Source: Bosea sp. Tri-49 (lineage in GTDB: Bacteria > Pseudomonadota > Alphaproteobacteria > Rhizobiales > Beijerinckiaceae). Taken from it: a stretch of DNA of 64,000 nt. Where the stretch lies: positions 868,001 through 932,000 of the forward strand of contig NZ_CP017946.1 of assembly GCF_003952665.1 (NCBI RefSeq). The letters run 5' to 3'. A model generated the notes under the pieces. It was not told the origin of the DNA. It was given only the letters and a program-made list of their open reading frames with translations, and made no database searches. The number at the start of each line of letters is the position of its first letter. The first letter of the stretch is position 1. Shown in pieces: positions 1 to 7,501 of the stretch. Made by a program: the position numbers and the translations under genes.

Positions 1-123
1 TGTTGCGGTGCCTCGATGGCTTTGGGCCCAGGTTGGCACGTCGTTTGCGAACTTCACCGCTAGCTGGAACGGCAGCTGGCGCCGGCAACGGCGCGGTCAA
101 CAGGGACCTCAGGGGATATCGCA

Positions 124-1407
124 GTGAAACTCACTCGTCGCACGGTCATCGGCGCCGCCTTCGCAGGCGCCACGGTTCTCTCCTCGCTGCTGCCGGCGGC
201 GGCACAAGAGACCATCAAGGTCGGCATCCTGCACTCGCTCTCCGGCACGATGGCGATCTCCGAGACGACGTTGAAAGACGTCATGCTCATGCTCATCGAA
301 GAGCAGAACAAGAAGGGCGGCGTGCTCGGCAAGAAGCTCGAGGCGGTCGTGGTCGATCCGGCTTCGAACTGGCCGCTCTTCGCCGAGAAGGCGCGCGAGC
401 TGATCGTCAAGGACAAGGTCTCGGCCGTGTTCGGCTGCTGGACCTCGGTCTCGCGCAAGTCAGTGCTCCCGGTGTTCAAGGAGCTGAATTCGATTCTGTT
501 CTACCCCGTCCAGTACGAGGGCGAGGAGAGCGAGCGCAACGTGTTCTACACCGGCGCGGCGCCGAATCAGCAGGCGATTCCCGCGGTCGACTACCTCGCC
601 AAGGAGGAGAAGGTCGAGCGCTGGGTTCTGGCCGGCACCGACTACGTCTATCCGCGCACGACGAACAAGATCCTGGAGGCCTATCTTCTCGCCAAGGGCG
701 TGAAGAAGGAGGACATCCTGATCAACTACACTCCGTTCGGCCATTCCGACTGGCAGACCATCGTCTCCGACATCAAGAAGTTCGGCACGGCCGGCAAGAA
801 GACCGCCGTGGTCTCGACCATCAACGGCGACGCCAACGTTCCCTTCTACAAGGAGCTCGGCAACCAGGGCATCAAGGCGACCGACATTCCGGTCGTGGCC
901 TTCTCGGTCGGTGAAGAAGAACTCGCCGGCATCGACACCAAGCCGCTGCTCGGCCATCTCGCTGCCTGGAACTACTTCCAGTCGGTCAAGACGCCTGAGA
1001 ACGAGGCCTTCATCAAGCAGTGGAAGGCCTACAAGAAGAACGACAAGGCCGTCACCAACGACCCGATGGAGGCTCATGTCATCGGCTTCGCCATGTGGGT
1101 TAAGGCGGTCGAGAAGGCCAAGAGCTTCGATCCCGACAAGGTCATCGACGCGCTGCCCGGCATCGAGGCGCCGAACCTGACCGGCGGTGTCTCGAAGATG
1201 CTGCCGAACCACCACATCACCAAGCCGGTGCTGATCGGCGAGATCAAGGCCGACGGCCAGTTCGACGTGGTCTCGAAGACCGGCCTCGTCGCGGGCGACG
1301 CCTGGTCGAAGGAGCTCGATGGCTCCAAGGACCTGGTCGGTGACTGGGTCGAGAAGAAGTGCGGCAACTTCAACGTCAAGACCGGCAAATGCGGCGGCGG
1401 CGCCTGA
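124..1407 (+). CDS. urtA: Urea ABC transporter substrate-binding protein UrtA
   Basis: A 427-residue periplasmic binding protein that delivers urea to the UrtBCDE transporter. It starts at a GTG preceded by a CAGGGGA-like ribosome site. The N-terminus is a twin-arginine-type signal (KLTRRTVIGAAF then a hydrophobic stretch ending AAAQ, cleavage near residue 28). The mature part opens with IKVGILHSLSGTMAISE, the usual opening of UrtA/AmiC-type type-I binding folds, and the length is normal for UrtA. It is the first gene of a complete urtABCDE operon, and that order makes the urea call much safer than sequence alone. The 123 bases before it hold no gene I can support. Confidence 0.95.
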   Translation: MKLTRRTVIGAAFAGATVLSSLLPAAAQETIKVGILHSLSGTMAISETTLKDVMLMLIEEQNKKGGVLGKKLEAVVVDPASNWPLFAEKARELIVKDKVSAVFGCWTSVSRKSVLPVFKELNSILFYPVQYEGEESERNVFYTGAAPNQQAIPAVDYLAKEEKVERWVLAGTDYVYPRTTNKILEAYLLAKGVKKEDILINYTPFGHSDWQTIVSDIKKFGTAGKKTAVVSTINGDANVPFYKELGNQGIKATDIPVVAFSVGEEELAGIDTKPLLGHLAAWNYFQSVKTPENEAFIKQWKAYKKNDKAVTNDPMEAHVIGFAMWVKAVEKAKSFDPDKVIDALPGIEAPNLTGGVSKMLPNHHITKPVLIGEIKADGQFDVVSKTGLVAGDAWSKELDGSKDLVGDWVEKKCGNFNVKTGKCGGGA

Positions 1408-1421
1408 GTTAAGAGGGGGAA

Positions 1422-1451
1422 GGGCGGCACGGTCGGAAAGCCCGGCCGCCC
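1422..1451 (+). terminator. Hairpin after urtA, possible attenuator
   Basis: Arms GGGCGGC and GCCGCCC pair just downstream of the urtA stop and are followed only by a short TTC, not a T tract. In binding-protein-first operons such hairpins often lower downstream expression relative to the binding protein. That role is inferred here. Confidence 0.4.
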
Positions 1452-1500
1452 TTCGAAACTTCAGTCAGAGCTGATCAACCAGACGGATAAGCGCGGGAAC

Positions 1501-1536
1501 CCCCTCTCCCGGATGGGAGAGGGGCAGGGGTGAGGG
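1501..1536. repeat. Palindromic intergenic repeat, copy 1 of an inverted pair
   Basis: A 36-bp element that is itself a hairpin (CCCCTCTCCC...GGGAGAGGGG) followed by CAGGGGTGAGGG. Its reverse complement recurs at 1613-1648 with 34 of 36 bases matching, giving a REP/BIME-like pair between urtA and urtB. Confidence 0.8.
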
Positions 1537-1612
1537 ACCGCCGTTGCCGCTTTAGGCGAGCGCTGGCCGGTGCTGGGGCAAGCAGGATCGCGCCCTTTCG
1601 TTTGCGGGCGGG

Positions 1613-1648
1613 CCCTCACCCCTGCCCCTCTCCCACACGGGAGAGGGG
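1613..1648. repeat. Palindromic intergenic repeat, copy 2 (inverted)
   Basis: Inverted partner of the element at 1501-1536, differing only in the hairpin loop. The 76 bp between the copies contain no gene. Transcribed together the pair could fold into one long stem in the urtA-urtB intercistronic RNA. Confidence 0.8.
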
Positions 1649-1701
1649 ATCCCGCGCCTCACACTCGCTGCGGCCTGTGCATCAAGACCAGAAACGAGCC
1701 G

Positions 1702-3303
1702 ATGCCCTTCCTTTTCTCCTTCCTGCGATTGCTGGCCGTCGTCGTGGCTCTTCTTGCCGTGCCGGCCGTCGCCCTCGCGCAGGCCGCCAACGAAGCGTTC
1801 ACCCGGCTCGGTGCCGACAGCTTCTCGGACACGGCGCGCGCGATCGACATCCTCGTCCAGAGCGCGCATCCGAATGCGGCTGTGATCATCGAGGCGCTGG
1901 CTGACGGGCGCCTGCTCACCGGCGGCGGCGTGGTCGCGGTGAAGACCAGGGAGGGCGGCTTCCTCGACGCGCGGACCGGCCAGGCGCTCAATGCCGCGCC
2001 AGCCGGGCTCAACCCGGTCAGGCTCAACAACAATGTCAGGCGGGTGATCCAGGGCGCGCTCGGCGGGCTCGGGCTGATCAATCCCGATCCCGGCAAGCGT
2101 GTCGCCGCCGCCGAGGCTGTCTTCAGGGCACGCGACGTCTCGGTGCTGCCGGTGCTCGAAGCGGCCATCGCCAAGGAAACCAATGACCGCGCGCGCCGGG
2201 CGCTGCGCGAGGCGCAGGCTGCGATCCTGATCGCAAAGACCGACGCGCCGCCCTTCGACCGCATCGCCGCCGTCGACGTGCTGCGCGAGCGCGGTGACCA
2301 GGATGCGCTGGCGACGCTGCGGGCCCTTCCGGGCGACGCCTCACCGGGTTTGAAGGAGGCCCAGGCGCGCGCCATCTCCGAGATCGAGGGCAAGCTCGCT
2401 CTGTGGCGGGCCGGGCAGAACCTTTGGTACGGGCTCTCGCTCGGCTCGGTGCTGCTGCTTGCCGCGATCGGGCTCGCCATCACCTTCGGCGTGATGGGCG
2501 TGATCAACATGGCCCATGGCGAGATGGTCATGCTTGGCGCCTACACCACCTTCATCGTGCAGGAGGTGATCCGGGCGCGCTTCCCGGGGCTGTTCGACTG
2601 GTCGCTGGCAATCGCGATCCCGGCCGCCTTCATCGTCGCCGGCGCGGTTGGCATCGCGATCGAGCGCGGCGTCATCCGCTTCCTCTATGGCCGGCCGCTG
2701 GAGACGCTGCTCGCGACCTGGGGCATCAGCCTGATCCTGCAGCAGGCGGTGCGCACCGCGTTTGGGCCGACAAATCGCGAGGTCGGCGCGCCAGCCTTCA
2801 TGTCCGGCGCCTTCGAGCTCGGCGGCCTCGCCATCACCTGGAACCGGCTCTGGATCATCGTCTTCGCAGCCCTCGTCTTCGCGGCGCTGCTGGCGATCCT
2901 GAAGCTGACACCGATGGGCCTGCAGATGCGGGCGGTCACCCAGAACCGGCGCATGGCCTCGGCGATGGGCATCCGCACCGGCCGGATCGACGCGCTGACC
3001 TTCGGGCTCGGCTCGGGCGTCGCGGGATTGGCCGGCGTCGCGCTCTCGCAGATCGACAATGTCAGCCCCAATCTCGGTCAGAGCTACATCATCGACAGCT
3101 TCATGGTCGTGGTCTTCGGCGGCGTCGGCAATCTCTGGGGCACGCTGATCAGCGCCATGAGCCTCGGCGTCGCCAACAAACTGCTTGAACCCTATGCCGG
3201 CGCCGTGCTCGGCAAGATCGCGCTGCTGGTCTTCATCATCCTGTTCATCCAGAAGCGCCCGCGCGGCCTGTTCGCGCTCAAGGGCAGGGCGGTGGAAGCA
3301 TGA
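1702..3303 (+). CDS. urtB: Urea ABC transporter permease UrtB
   Basis: Inner-membrane permease of the urea transporter (branched-chain amino-acid permease family), 533 residues from this ATG. The reading frame stays open further upstream, but that part runs through the intergenic repeat and is not protein-like. This start gives a clean signal sequence (MPFLFSFLRLLAVVVALLAV, ending near ALAQ). Residues about 28-235 form a helical, HEAT-like periplasmic domain typical of proteobacterial UrtB. Residues about 236-525 hold the transmembrane permease core, beginning with NLWYGLSLGSVLLLAAIG. It overlaps urtC by four bases (ATGA), so the two are translationally coupled. Confidence 0.93.
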   Translation: MPFLFSFLRLLAVVVALLAVPAVALAQAANEAFTRLGADSFSDTARAIDILVQSAHPNAAVIIEALADGRLLTGGGVVAVKTREGGFLDARTGQALNAAPAGLNPVRLNNNVRRVIQGALGGLGLINPDPGKRVAAAEAVFRARDVSVLPVLEAAIAKETNDRARRALREAQAAILIAKTDAPPFDRIAAVDVLRERGDQDALATLRALPGDASPGLKEAQARAISEIEGKLALWRAGQNLWYGLSLGSVLLLAAIGLAITFGVMGVINMAHGEMVMLGAYTTFIVQEVIRARFPGLFDWSLAIAIPAAFIVAGAVGIAIERGVIRFLYGRPLETLLATWGISLILQQAVRTAFGPTNREVGAPAFMSGAFELGGLAITWNRLWIIVFAALVFAALLAILKLTPMGLQMRAVTQNRRMASAMGIRTGRIDALTFGLGSGVAGLAGVALSQIDNVSPNLGQSYIIDSFMVVVFGGVGNLWGTLISAMSLGVANKLLEPYAGAVLGKIALLVFIILFIQKRPRGLFALKGRAVEA

Positions 3304-4439
3304 TCACCCGCTTCCTGCTCTCGAACATGGACAGGCGGGGGCTCGTCTTCCTCGCCCTCATTGCCGCGATCGGCCTGCTAGTGCCGCTGGCGAACCTTTT
3401 GATGCCGGCCGGCTCACCCTTCCATGTTTCGACTGCGACCATGTCGCTCTGGGGCAAATATCTCTGCTACGCCCTGCTCGCGATCTCGCTCGACCTGGTC
3501 TGGGGCTATTGCGGCATCCTCTCGCTCGGCCATGGCGCCTTCTTCGCGCTCGGCGGCTATGCGATGGGCATGTATCTGATGCGCCAGATCGGTTCGCGCG
3601 GCGTCTACGGCAATCCGGTGCTGCCCGACTTCATGGTCTTCCTGAACTGGGGGGAATTGCCCTGGTACTGGTACGGCTTCTCCTCGTTCCCCTTCGCCAT
3701 GCTGATGGTGCTGCTGGTTCCCGGCCTGCTCGCCTTCGTCTTCGGCTGGTTCGCCTTCCGCAGCCGCGTCACCGGCGTCTATCTCTCGATCATCACCCAG
3801 GCGCTGACCTATGCGCTGCTGCTTGCCTTCTTCCGCAACGATATGGGCTTTGGCGGCAATAACGGCCTAACCGACTTCAAGGATATCCTCGGCTTCAACG
3901 TGCAGGCGCAAGGCACGCGCGCGGCGCTGTTTTCGATGACCTGCGTGATGCTGATCGCCAGCTTCCTGATCGCGCGCGGCATCGTCTCGTCGAAGCTCGG
4001 CAAGGTGGTGATCGCCATCCGCGACGCTGAATCGCGCACGCGCTTCCTCGGCTACCGAGTCGACCGCTTCAAGCTCTTCGTCTTCACCGTCTCGGCCTGC
4101 ATGGCGGGCGTGGCCGGGGCGCTCTACGTGCCGCAGGTCGGCATCATCAATCCCAGCGAATTTGCCCCGGCCAACTCGATCGAGACGGTGATCTGGGTCG
4201 CGGTCGGCGGCCGCGGCTCGCTGGTCGGAGCTGCGCTCGGCGCCGTCGTGGTCAACTGGGCCAAGACGGTGTTCACCTCGGGATTCATGGCGCCGTACTG
4301 GCTGTTCGCGCTCGGCGCGCTCTTCGTCTTCGTCACTCTGTTCATGCCGAAAGGCATTTTGGGCACCGCGCAGGGCTGGTGGGAGAGCCGCAAGCGGCCC
4401 GCACCCGTGCCAGCGGCCGAAGCGGCTCCGGCGGAGTAA
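3300..4439 (+). CDS. urtC: Urea ABC transporter permease UrtC
   Basis: Second permease of the urea transporter, 379 residues with about nine to ten hydrophobic segments. It is a LivM-like protein: the segment SLDLVWGYCGILSLGHGAFF carries the family's conserved G-x-LSLGHGAFF loop. The start overlaps the urtB stop (ATGA). The C-terminus ends in a proline/alanine-rich tail. Only five bases separate it from urtD. Confidence 0.93.
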   Translation: MITRFLLSNMDRRGLVFLALIAAIGLLVPLANLLMPAGSPFHVSTATMSLWGKYLCYALLAISLDLVWGYCGILSLGHGAFFALGGYAMGMYLMRQIGSRGVYGNPVLPDFMVFLNWGELPWYWYGFSSFPFAMLMVLLVPGLLAFVFGWFAFRSRVTGVYLSIITQALTYALLLAFFRNDMGFGGNNGLTDFKDILGFNVQAQGTRAALFSMTCVMLIASFLIARGIVSSKLGKVVIAIRDAESRTRFLGYRVDRFKLFVFTVSACMAGVAGALYVPQVGIINPSEFAPANSIETVIWVAVGGRGSLVGAALGAVVVNWAKTVFTSGFMAPYWLFALGALFVFVTLFMPKGILGTAQGWWESRKRPAPVPAAEAAPAE

Positions 4440-4444
4440 CTGAT

Positions 4445-5209
4445 ATGAACGCCCCCACACCCGGCGCGCTGACCTCTTCCTTGCTCTATCTCGACGGCGT
4501 CAGCGTCTCCTTCGACGGCTTCAAGGCGATCCGCGGCCTGTCGCTGACGATCGAGCCCGGCGAGATGCGTGCCATCATCGGCCCGAACGGGGCCGGCAAG
4601 ACGACGATGATGGACATCATCACCGGCAAGACCAGGCCTGACGAAGGCACTGTGATGTTCGGCGGTTCGGTCGACCTGACGCGGCTCGATGAGGCGGCGA
4701 TCGCCAATCTCGGCATCGGCCGCAAGTTCCAGAAGCCGACCGTGTTCGACTTCCACACGATCGAGGACAACATCCTCCTCGCGCTGAAATCGAAGCGCAC
4801 GGTGCTGAAGACGCTGTTCTGGCAGACCGAAAGCGCCCAGCAGAAGCGCATCGACGAGATCCTCGGCATCATCAAGCTCGCGGATAAGCGCGAGCGCCTC
4901 GCCGGCTCGCTCTCGCATGGCCAGAAGCAGTGGCTCGAGATCGGCATGCTGCTGGCGCAGGACCCCAAGCTCCTCCTCGTCGACGAGCCAGCCGCCGGCA
5001 TGACCGATGGCGAGACGGCGCAGACCGCGGTGCTGCTGAAAGAGATCGCGAAAGATCACTCCGTGATCGTGGTCGAGCACGACATGGGTTTCATCCGCGA
5101 GCTCGGCGTGAAGGTCACGGTACTCCATGAGGGTTCGGTATTGGCGGAGGGGCCCCTCGATCAGGTTAGTGCCAATGAGCGAGTCGTTGAAGTCTATCTG
5201 GGGCGCTAA
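4445..5209 (+). CDS. urtD: Urea ABC transporter ATP-binding protein UrtD
   Basis: Cytoplasmic ATPase, 254 residues. Walker A is GPNGAGKTT (residues about 46-54), the signature is LSHGQKQWLEIG, Walker B is LLLVDEPAAGM, and the switch histidine lies in VVEHDM. It is LivG-like, and its place behind urtC gives the urea assignment. An in-frame ATG further upstream lies inside urtC. The ATG used here falls just after the urtC stop and gives the usual UrtD length. Confidence 0.93.
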   Translation: MNAPTPGALTSSLLYLDGVSVSFDGFKAIRGLSLTIEPGEMRAIIGPNGAGKTTMMDIITGKTRPDEGTVMFGGSVDLTRLDEAAIANLGIGRKFQKPTVFDFHTIEDNILLALKSKRTVLKTLFWQTESAQQKRIDEILGIIKLADKRERLAGSLSHGQKQWLEIGMLLAQDPKLLLVDEPAAGMTDGETAQTAVLLKEIAKDHSVIVVEHDMGFIRELGVKVTVLHEGSVLAEGPLDQVSANERVVEVYLGR

Positions 5210-5254
5210 GCATGATGCGGAAACGTAAAAACCGGTCTTCCGTTCAGATCATGC
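5210..5254. repeat. Imperfect palindromic element between urtD and urtE
   Basis: Begins GCATGATGCGGAAA and ends GATCATGC, with AACCGGTCTTCCG inside. The layout resembles the 'gcatgatc-ggaaa...aaccggttttccg-gatcatgc' intergenic repeat I associate with Rhizobiales genomes. A related fragment lies at 14128-14156. Here it sits in the 61-bp gap inside the urt operon. Confidence 0.55.
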
Positions 5255-5270
5255 GGCGGGACAACTGCTC

Positions 5271-5966
5271 ATGCTGACTGTGGATGCCATCGATCTGCAT
5301 TACGGCGCGGCGCAGGCACTGCGGCGCGTCTCGGTCAGCGCCGAGATCGGCAAGGTCACCTGCGTCATGGGCCGCAACGGCGTCGGCAAGACCTCGCTGA
5401 TGCGCGCCATCGTCGGCCAGCAGCCGATCAGCGGCGGCAGGATTAGTTTCGGCGGTGAGGACATCTCTACCTTGCGCACCGAGGACCGGGCGCGCGCCGG
5501 CATCGGCTTCGTGCCGCAGGGCCGCGAGGTCTTCCCGCTGCTGAGCGTCAAGGAGAACCTGGAGACCGGCTTCGCGCCCTTGCCGCGCAAGGAGCGCTAC
5601 ATCCAGGACGAGCTCTTCAACCTATTCCCCGTGCTGAAGTCCATGCTGGGCCGGCGCGGCGGAGACCTCTCGGGCGGTCAGCAACAGCAACTCGCCATCG
5701 CGCGAGCGCTGGTCACCCGACCCAAATTGCTGGTTCTCGACGAGCCGACCGAGGGCATTCAGCCCTCGATCATCAAGGATATCGGCCGCGCCATCGACTA
5801 TCTGCGCCAGCGCGGCGACATGGCGATCGTCCTGGTCGAGCAGTATTTCGACTTCGCCCGCGACCTCGCCGACACGATGTTCGTGATGGATCGTGGCGAA
5901 GTGGTGCTCGCCGGGCCGATGAAGGAGCTCGACGGGGCGCAGGTTCAGAGGTTGATTCAGGTGTGA
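5271..5966 (+). CDS. urtE: Urea ABC transporter ATP-binding protein UrtE
   Basis: Second ATPase of the urea transporter, 231 residues, LivF-like. Walker A is GRNGVGKTS (residues about 35-43), the signature is LSGGQQQQLAIARAL, Walker B is LLVLDEPTEGI, and the H-loop position is occupied by VLVEQY as in other UrtE/LivF proteins. It is the last gene of the operon and is followed by a strong hairpin. No urease structural or accessory genes follow within the window, although urt and ure genes are often adjacent. Confidence 0.93.
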   Translation: MLTVDAIDLHYGAAQALRRVSVSAEIGKVTCVMGRNGVGKTSLMRAIVGQQPISGGRISFGGEDISTLRTEDRARAGIGFVPQGREVFPLLSVKENLETGFAPLPRKERYIQDELFNLFPVLKSMLGRRGGDLSGGQQQQLAIARALVTRPKLLVLDEPTEGIQPSIIKDIGRAIDYLRQRGDMAIVLVEQYFDFARDLADTMFVMDRGEVVLAGPMKELDGAQVQRLIQV

Positions 5967-5968
5967 GG

Positions 5969-6003
5969 ATCTGACCCGCTGATCAAGCGTCAGCGGGTCA
6001 GAT
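5969..6003. terminator. Bidirectional terminator between urtE and the CMD-like gene
   Basis: A perfect inverted repeat with 14-bp arms (ATCTGACCCGCTGA and TCAGCGGGTCAGAT) and a 7-nt loop, lying exactly between two convergent genes. There is no long T tract. Position and stem strength support a terminator for both directions. Confidence 0.75.
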
Positions 6004-6014
6004 GCAGCCCCGGT

Positions 6015-6419
6015 TCAAGCAGCGAGGTCGCGCGCCGTGAACACCTCCTTCGCCGCGAACAGCCCGTTGAGCGCCGCCGGGAAGCCGGCATAGACCGCCA
6101 TCTGGATCAGGATCTCGGTGATCTCTTGACGCGACAAGCCGACGTTCAGCCCGGCCTCGATATGCACCTTGAGCTGCGGCTGGGCGTTGCCCATCGCGGC
6201 CAACGCCGCGATCGTCGCGATCTCGCGGGAGCGCAGGTCGAGCCCCGGCCGCGAATAGATGTCTCCGAACGAGAACTCGAATACGTAGTTTGCGAAATCG
6301 GGTGCGATGTCGGCGAGTGCTGCGATCACCTTGTGGCCGGCTTCGCCATCGATCTCAGCGAGAGCCCGCCTGCCGCGCTCCAGCCTGCTGGTTTCGACGT
6401 GAGCGTTGATGTGCGTCAT
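6015..6419 (-). CDS. Carboxymuconolactone decarboxylase-family protein
   Basis: A 134-residue all-helical protein of the CMD family. The segments LRSREIATIAALAAMGNAQP, HIEAGLNVGLSRQEITEIL and MAVYAGFPAALNG match the family core. It has no cysteine, so it lacks the CxxC redox pair of AhpD-type peroxidases and is closer to the gamma-carboxymuconolactone decarboxylase type. The substrate is unknown. The ATG used here starts MTHINAH and lies inside the 3' end of the MerR gene (65-bp overlap), so the two are coupled. An in-frame ATG further upstream would fall deeper in the MerR gene. Confidence 0.85.
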   Translation of the reverse strand: MTHINAHVETSRLERGRRALAEIDGEAGHKVIAALADIAPDFANYVFEFSFGDIYSRPGLDLRSREIATIAALAAMGNAQPQLKVHIEAGLNVGLSRQEITEILIQMAVYAGFPAALNGLFAAKEVFTARDLAA

Positions 6420-6783
6420 GGTCTTCGATCCTCTTCTCGATGTCGGCATAGCCGGCGATCTTGGTGTCGAGGACGAGAAGGCAGGCTTCGAGTTCGGCGA
6501 CGCGAGCGCGAACCTGCTCACGGTGCCGTTCAAGCAAACTACGACGCTCGGCTTCCGTGCCGGAGCCCTTTTCCCGCGAGGCCGCATAGCGCAGCATCTC
6601 GCGGATCGGCATGCCCGTGGTCTTGAGCCGGCCGAGGAATTCGATCCAGGTCAGGATCGAGGCGTCGTAGTCGCGTTGGCGTGACTGGTCCCTGTCGGCA
6701 TAGGGCAGCAGCCCGATCCGCTCGTAATAGCGGATCGTATGGGCCGATAGTCCCGATCGCCTGGCAAGTTCACCGATCTTCAT
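6355..6783 (-). CDS. MerR-family transcriptional regulator
   Basis: A 142-residue regulator. The N-terminal winged helix is textbook MerR (MKIGELARRSGLSAHTIRYY then ERIGLLPY), followed by a coiled-coil dimerisation helix (about residues 75-115). The C-terminus has one cysteine (EACLLV) and no metal-binding cysteine pair, so a small organic or electrophile signal of the AdhR/NmlR kind is more likely than a metal. It is co-transcribed with the downstream CMD-like gene, its probable target. The promoter at 6811-6841 suggests autoregulation. Confidence 0.88.
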   Translation of the reverse strand: MKIGELARRSGLSAHTIRYYERIGLLPYADRDQSRQRDYDASILTWIEFLGRLKTTGMPIREMLRYAASREKGSGTEAERRSLLERHREQVRARVAELEACLLVLDTKIAGYADIEKRIEDHDAHQRSRRNQQAGARQAGSR

Positions 6784-6810
6784 GGCCGCCTTCTCATCAC
6801 GACGCCGGGG

Positions 6811-6841
6811 AAGCTACGGGTTCGAGTGCACTCTAAGTCAA
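6811..6841 (-). promoter_or_regulatory. MerR-type promoter with 19-bp spacer and internal palindrome
   Basis: Read on the minus strand there is a -35 TTGACT (6841-6836), a 19-bp spacer, and a -10-like TAGCTT (6816-6811), about 28 bp before the MerR start codon. The spacer holds the near-palindrome TTAGAGTGCACTCGAA (6836-6821). Over-long spacers with a central dyad are the hallmark of promoters activated by MerR-family DNA distortion. Confidence 0.7.
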
Positions 6842-6880
6842 TGCCGTCGCGCGAGGTTTTTTAGAGGGCTGCACTCCGTC

Positions 6881-7345
6881 TCAAAACTCCAGCGGCGCGT
6901 TGTCGATGACCTCCTTCATCACGAAGAAGGTGCGAGTCTGGCGCACACCCGGCAGGGCCAGCAGCGTCTTCGCATGCAGCTTGTTGAAGTCGGCGAGGTC
7001 GCGCACGCGAATCTTGAGGAAATAGTCGAAATCGCCGGCGACGATGTGGCAGTCGAGCACGACGGGGAGCTGTTTCACCGCCTCCTCGAAGGTGCCGAAG
7101 CTTTCCGGTGTCGAGCGGTCGAGCACCACGCCGACGATGGCGAGCGTGCCCTTCTCGACCTTGTGCGGATCGACCTGCGCGCGCACGCCGGTGACATAGC
7201 CCTCGGCGAACAGGCGCTGGATACGGCGATGGCAGGTGGCGGCGCTGGTGTTCACGCGCTTGGCGATCTCGGCATTGCCCATGCGCCCATCGGCCTGCAG
7301 CAAACGCAGGATTCTGAGGTCGGTTTTGTCGAGTTCGGCCTCCAT
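6881..7345 (-). CDS. acdR: Lrp/AsnC-family regulator, probable AcdR
   Basis: A 154-residue Lrp-type regulator. The N-terminal helix-turn-helix (LDKTDLRILRLLQADGRMGN, then AEIAKRVNTSAATCHRRIQR) is followed by the C-terminal RAM ligand-binding domain (VVLDCHIVAGDFDYFLKIRV). It is divergently transcribed from acdS with a 156-bp shared region. In several proteobacteria an Lrp-like protein, AcdR, in this same arrangement activates acdS. The Lrp family call is firm and the specific AcdR role is inferred from position. Confidence 0.85.
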   Translation of the reverse strand: MEAELDKTDLRILRLLQADGRMGNAEIAKRVNTSAATCHRRIQRLFAEGYVTGVRAQVDPHKVEKGTLAIVGVVLDRSTPESFGTFEEAVKQLPVVLDCHIVAGDFDYFLKIRVRDLADFNKLHAKTLLALPGVRQTRTFFVMKEVIDNAPLEF

Positions 7346-7501
7346 GAAGGATTCTTCCGTTTTTTGTGCATCTGATGTCGCTCAAAGCTAGCAGATTGCG
7401 AGTTGTGTGGAAGCGGAAGAAAAAACCAAGTCGAAGTTCGGGAGCACCTTTCAACGGCATTTTGCTAGCGTTCGCGGGTCATTTCGTGAGGAAAATCCGC
7501 C
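7346..7501. promoter_or_regulatory. acdR-acdS divergent control region with candidate Lrp boxes
   Basis: Two stretches resemble halves of the Lrp consensus YAGHAWATTWTDCTR. At 7389-7403 the left half matches (TAGCA-n-ATT). At 7459-7467 the right half ATTTTGCTA matches completely. GCTAGC occurs at both sites. Inverted TTCTTCCG/CGGAAGAA arms lie at 7352-7359 and 7414-7421. The region is visibly more AT-rich than its surroundings, as expected for a regulated promoter. Confidence 0.5.

Noticed and set aside
3..914. A 303-codon frame at the very start of the window
   Set aside because: Overlaps urtA in another frame. The product is Arg/Gly/His-rich, typical of a shifted frame in GC-rich DNA.
6815..6840. 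A GGTTCGAGT motif resembling a tRNA T-arm
   Set aside because: No cloverleaf can be built around it. It is part of the MerR-type promoter dyad.
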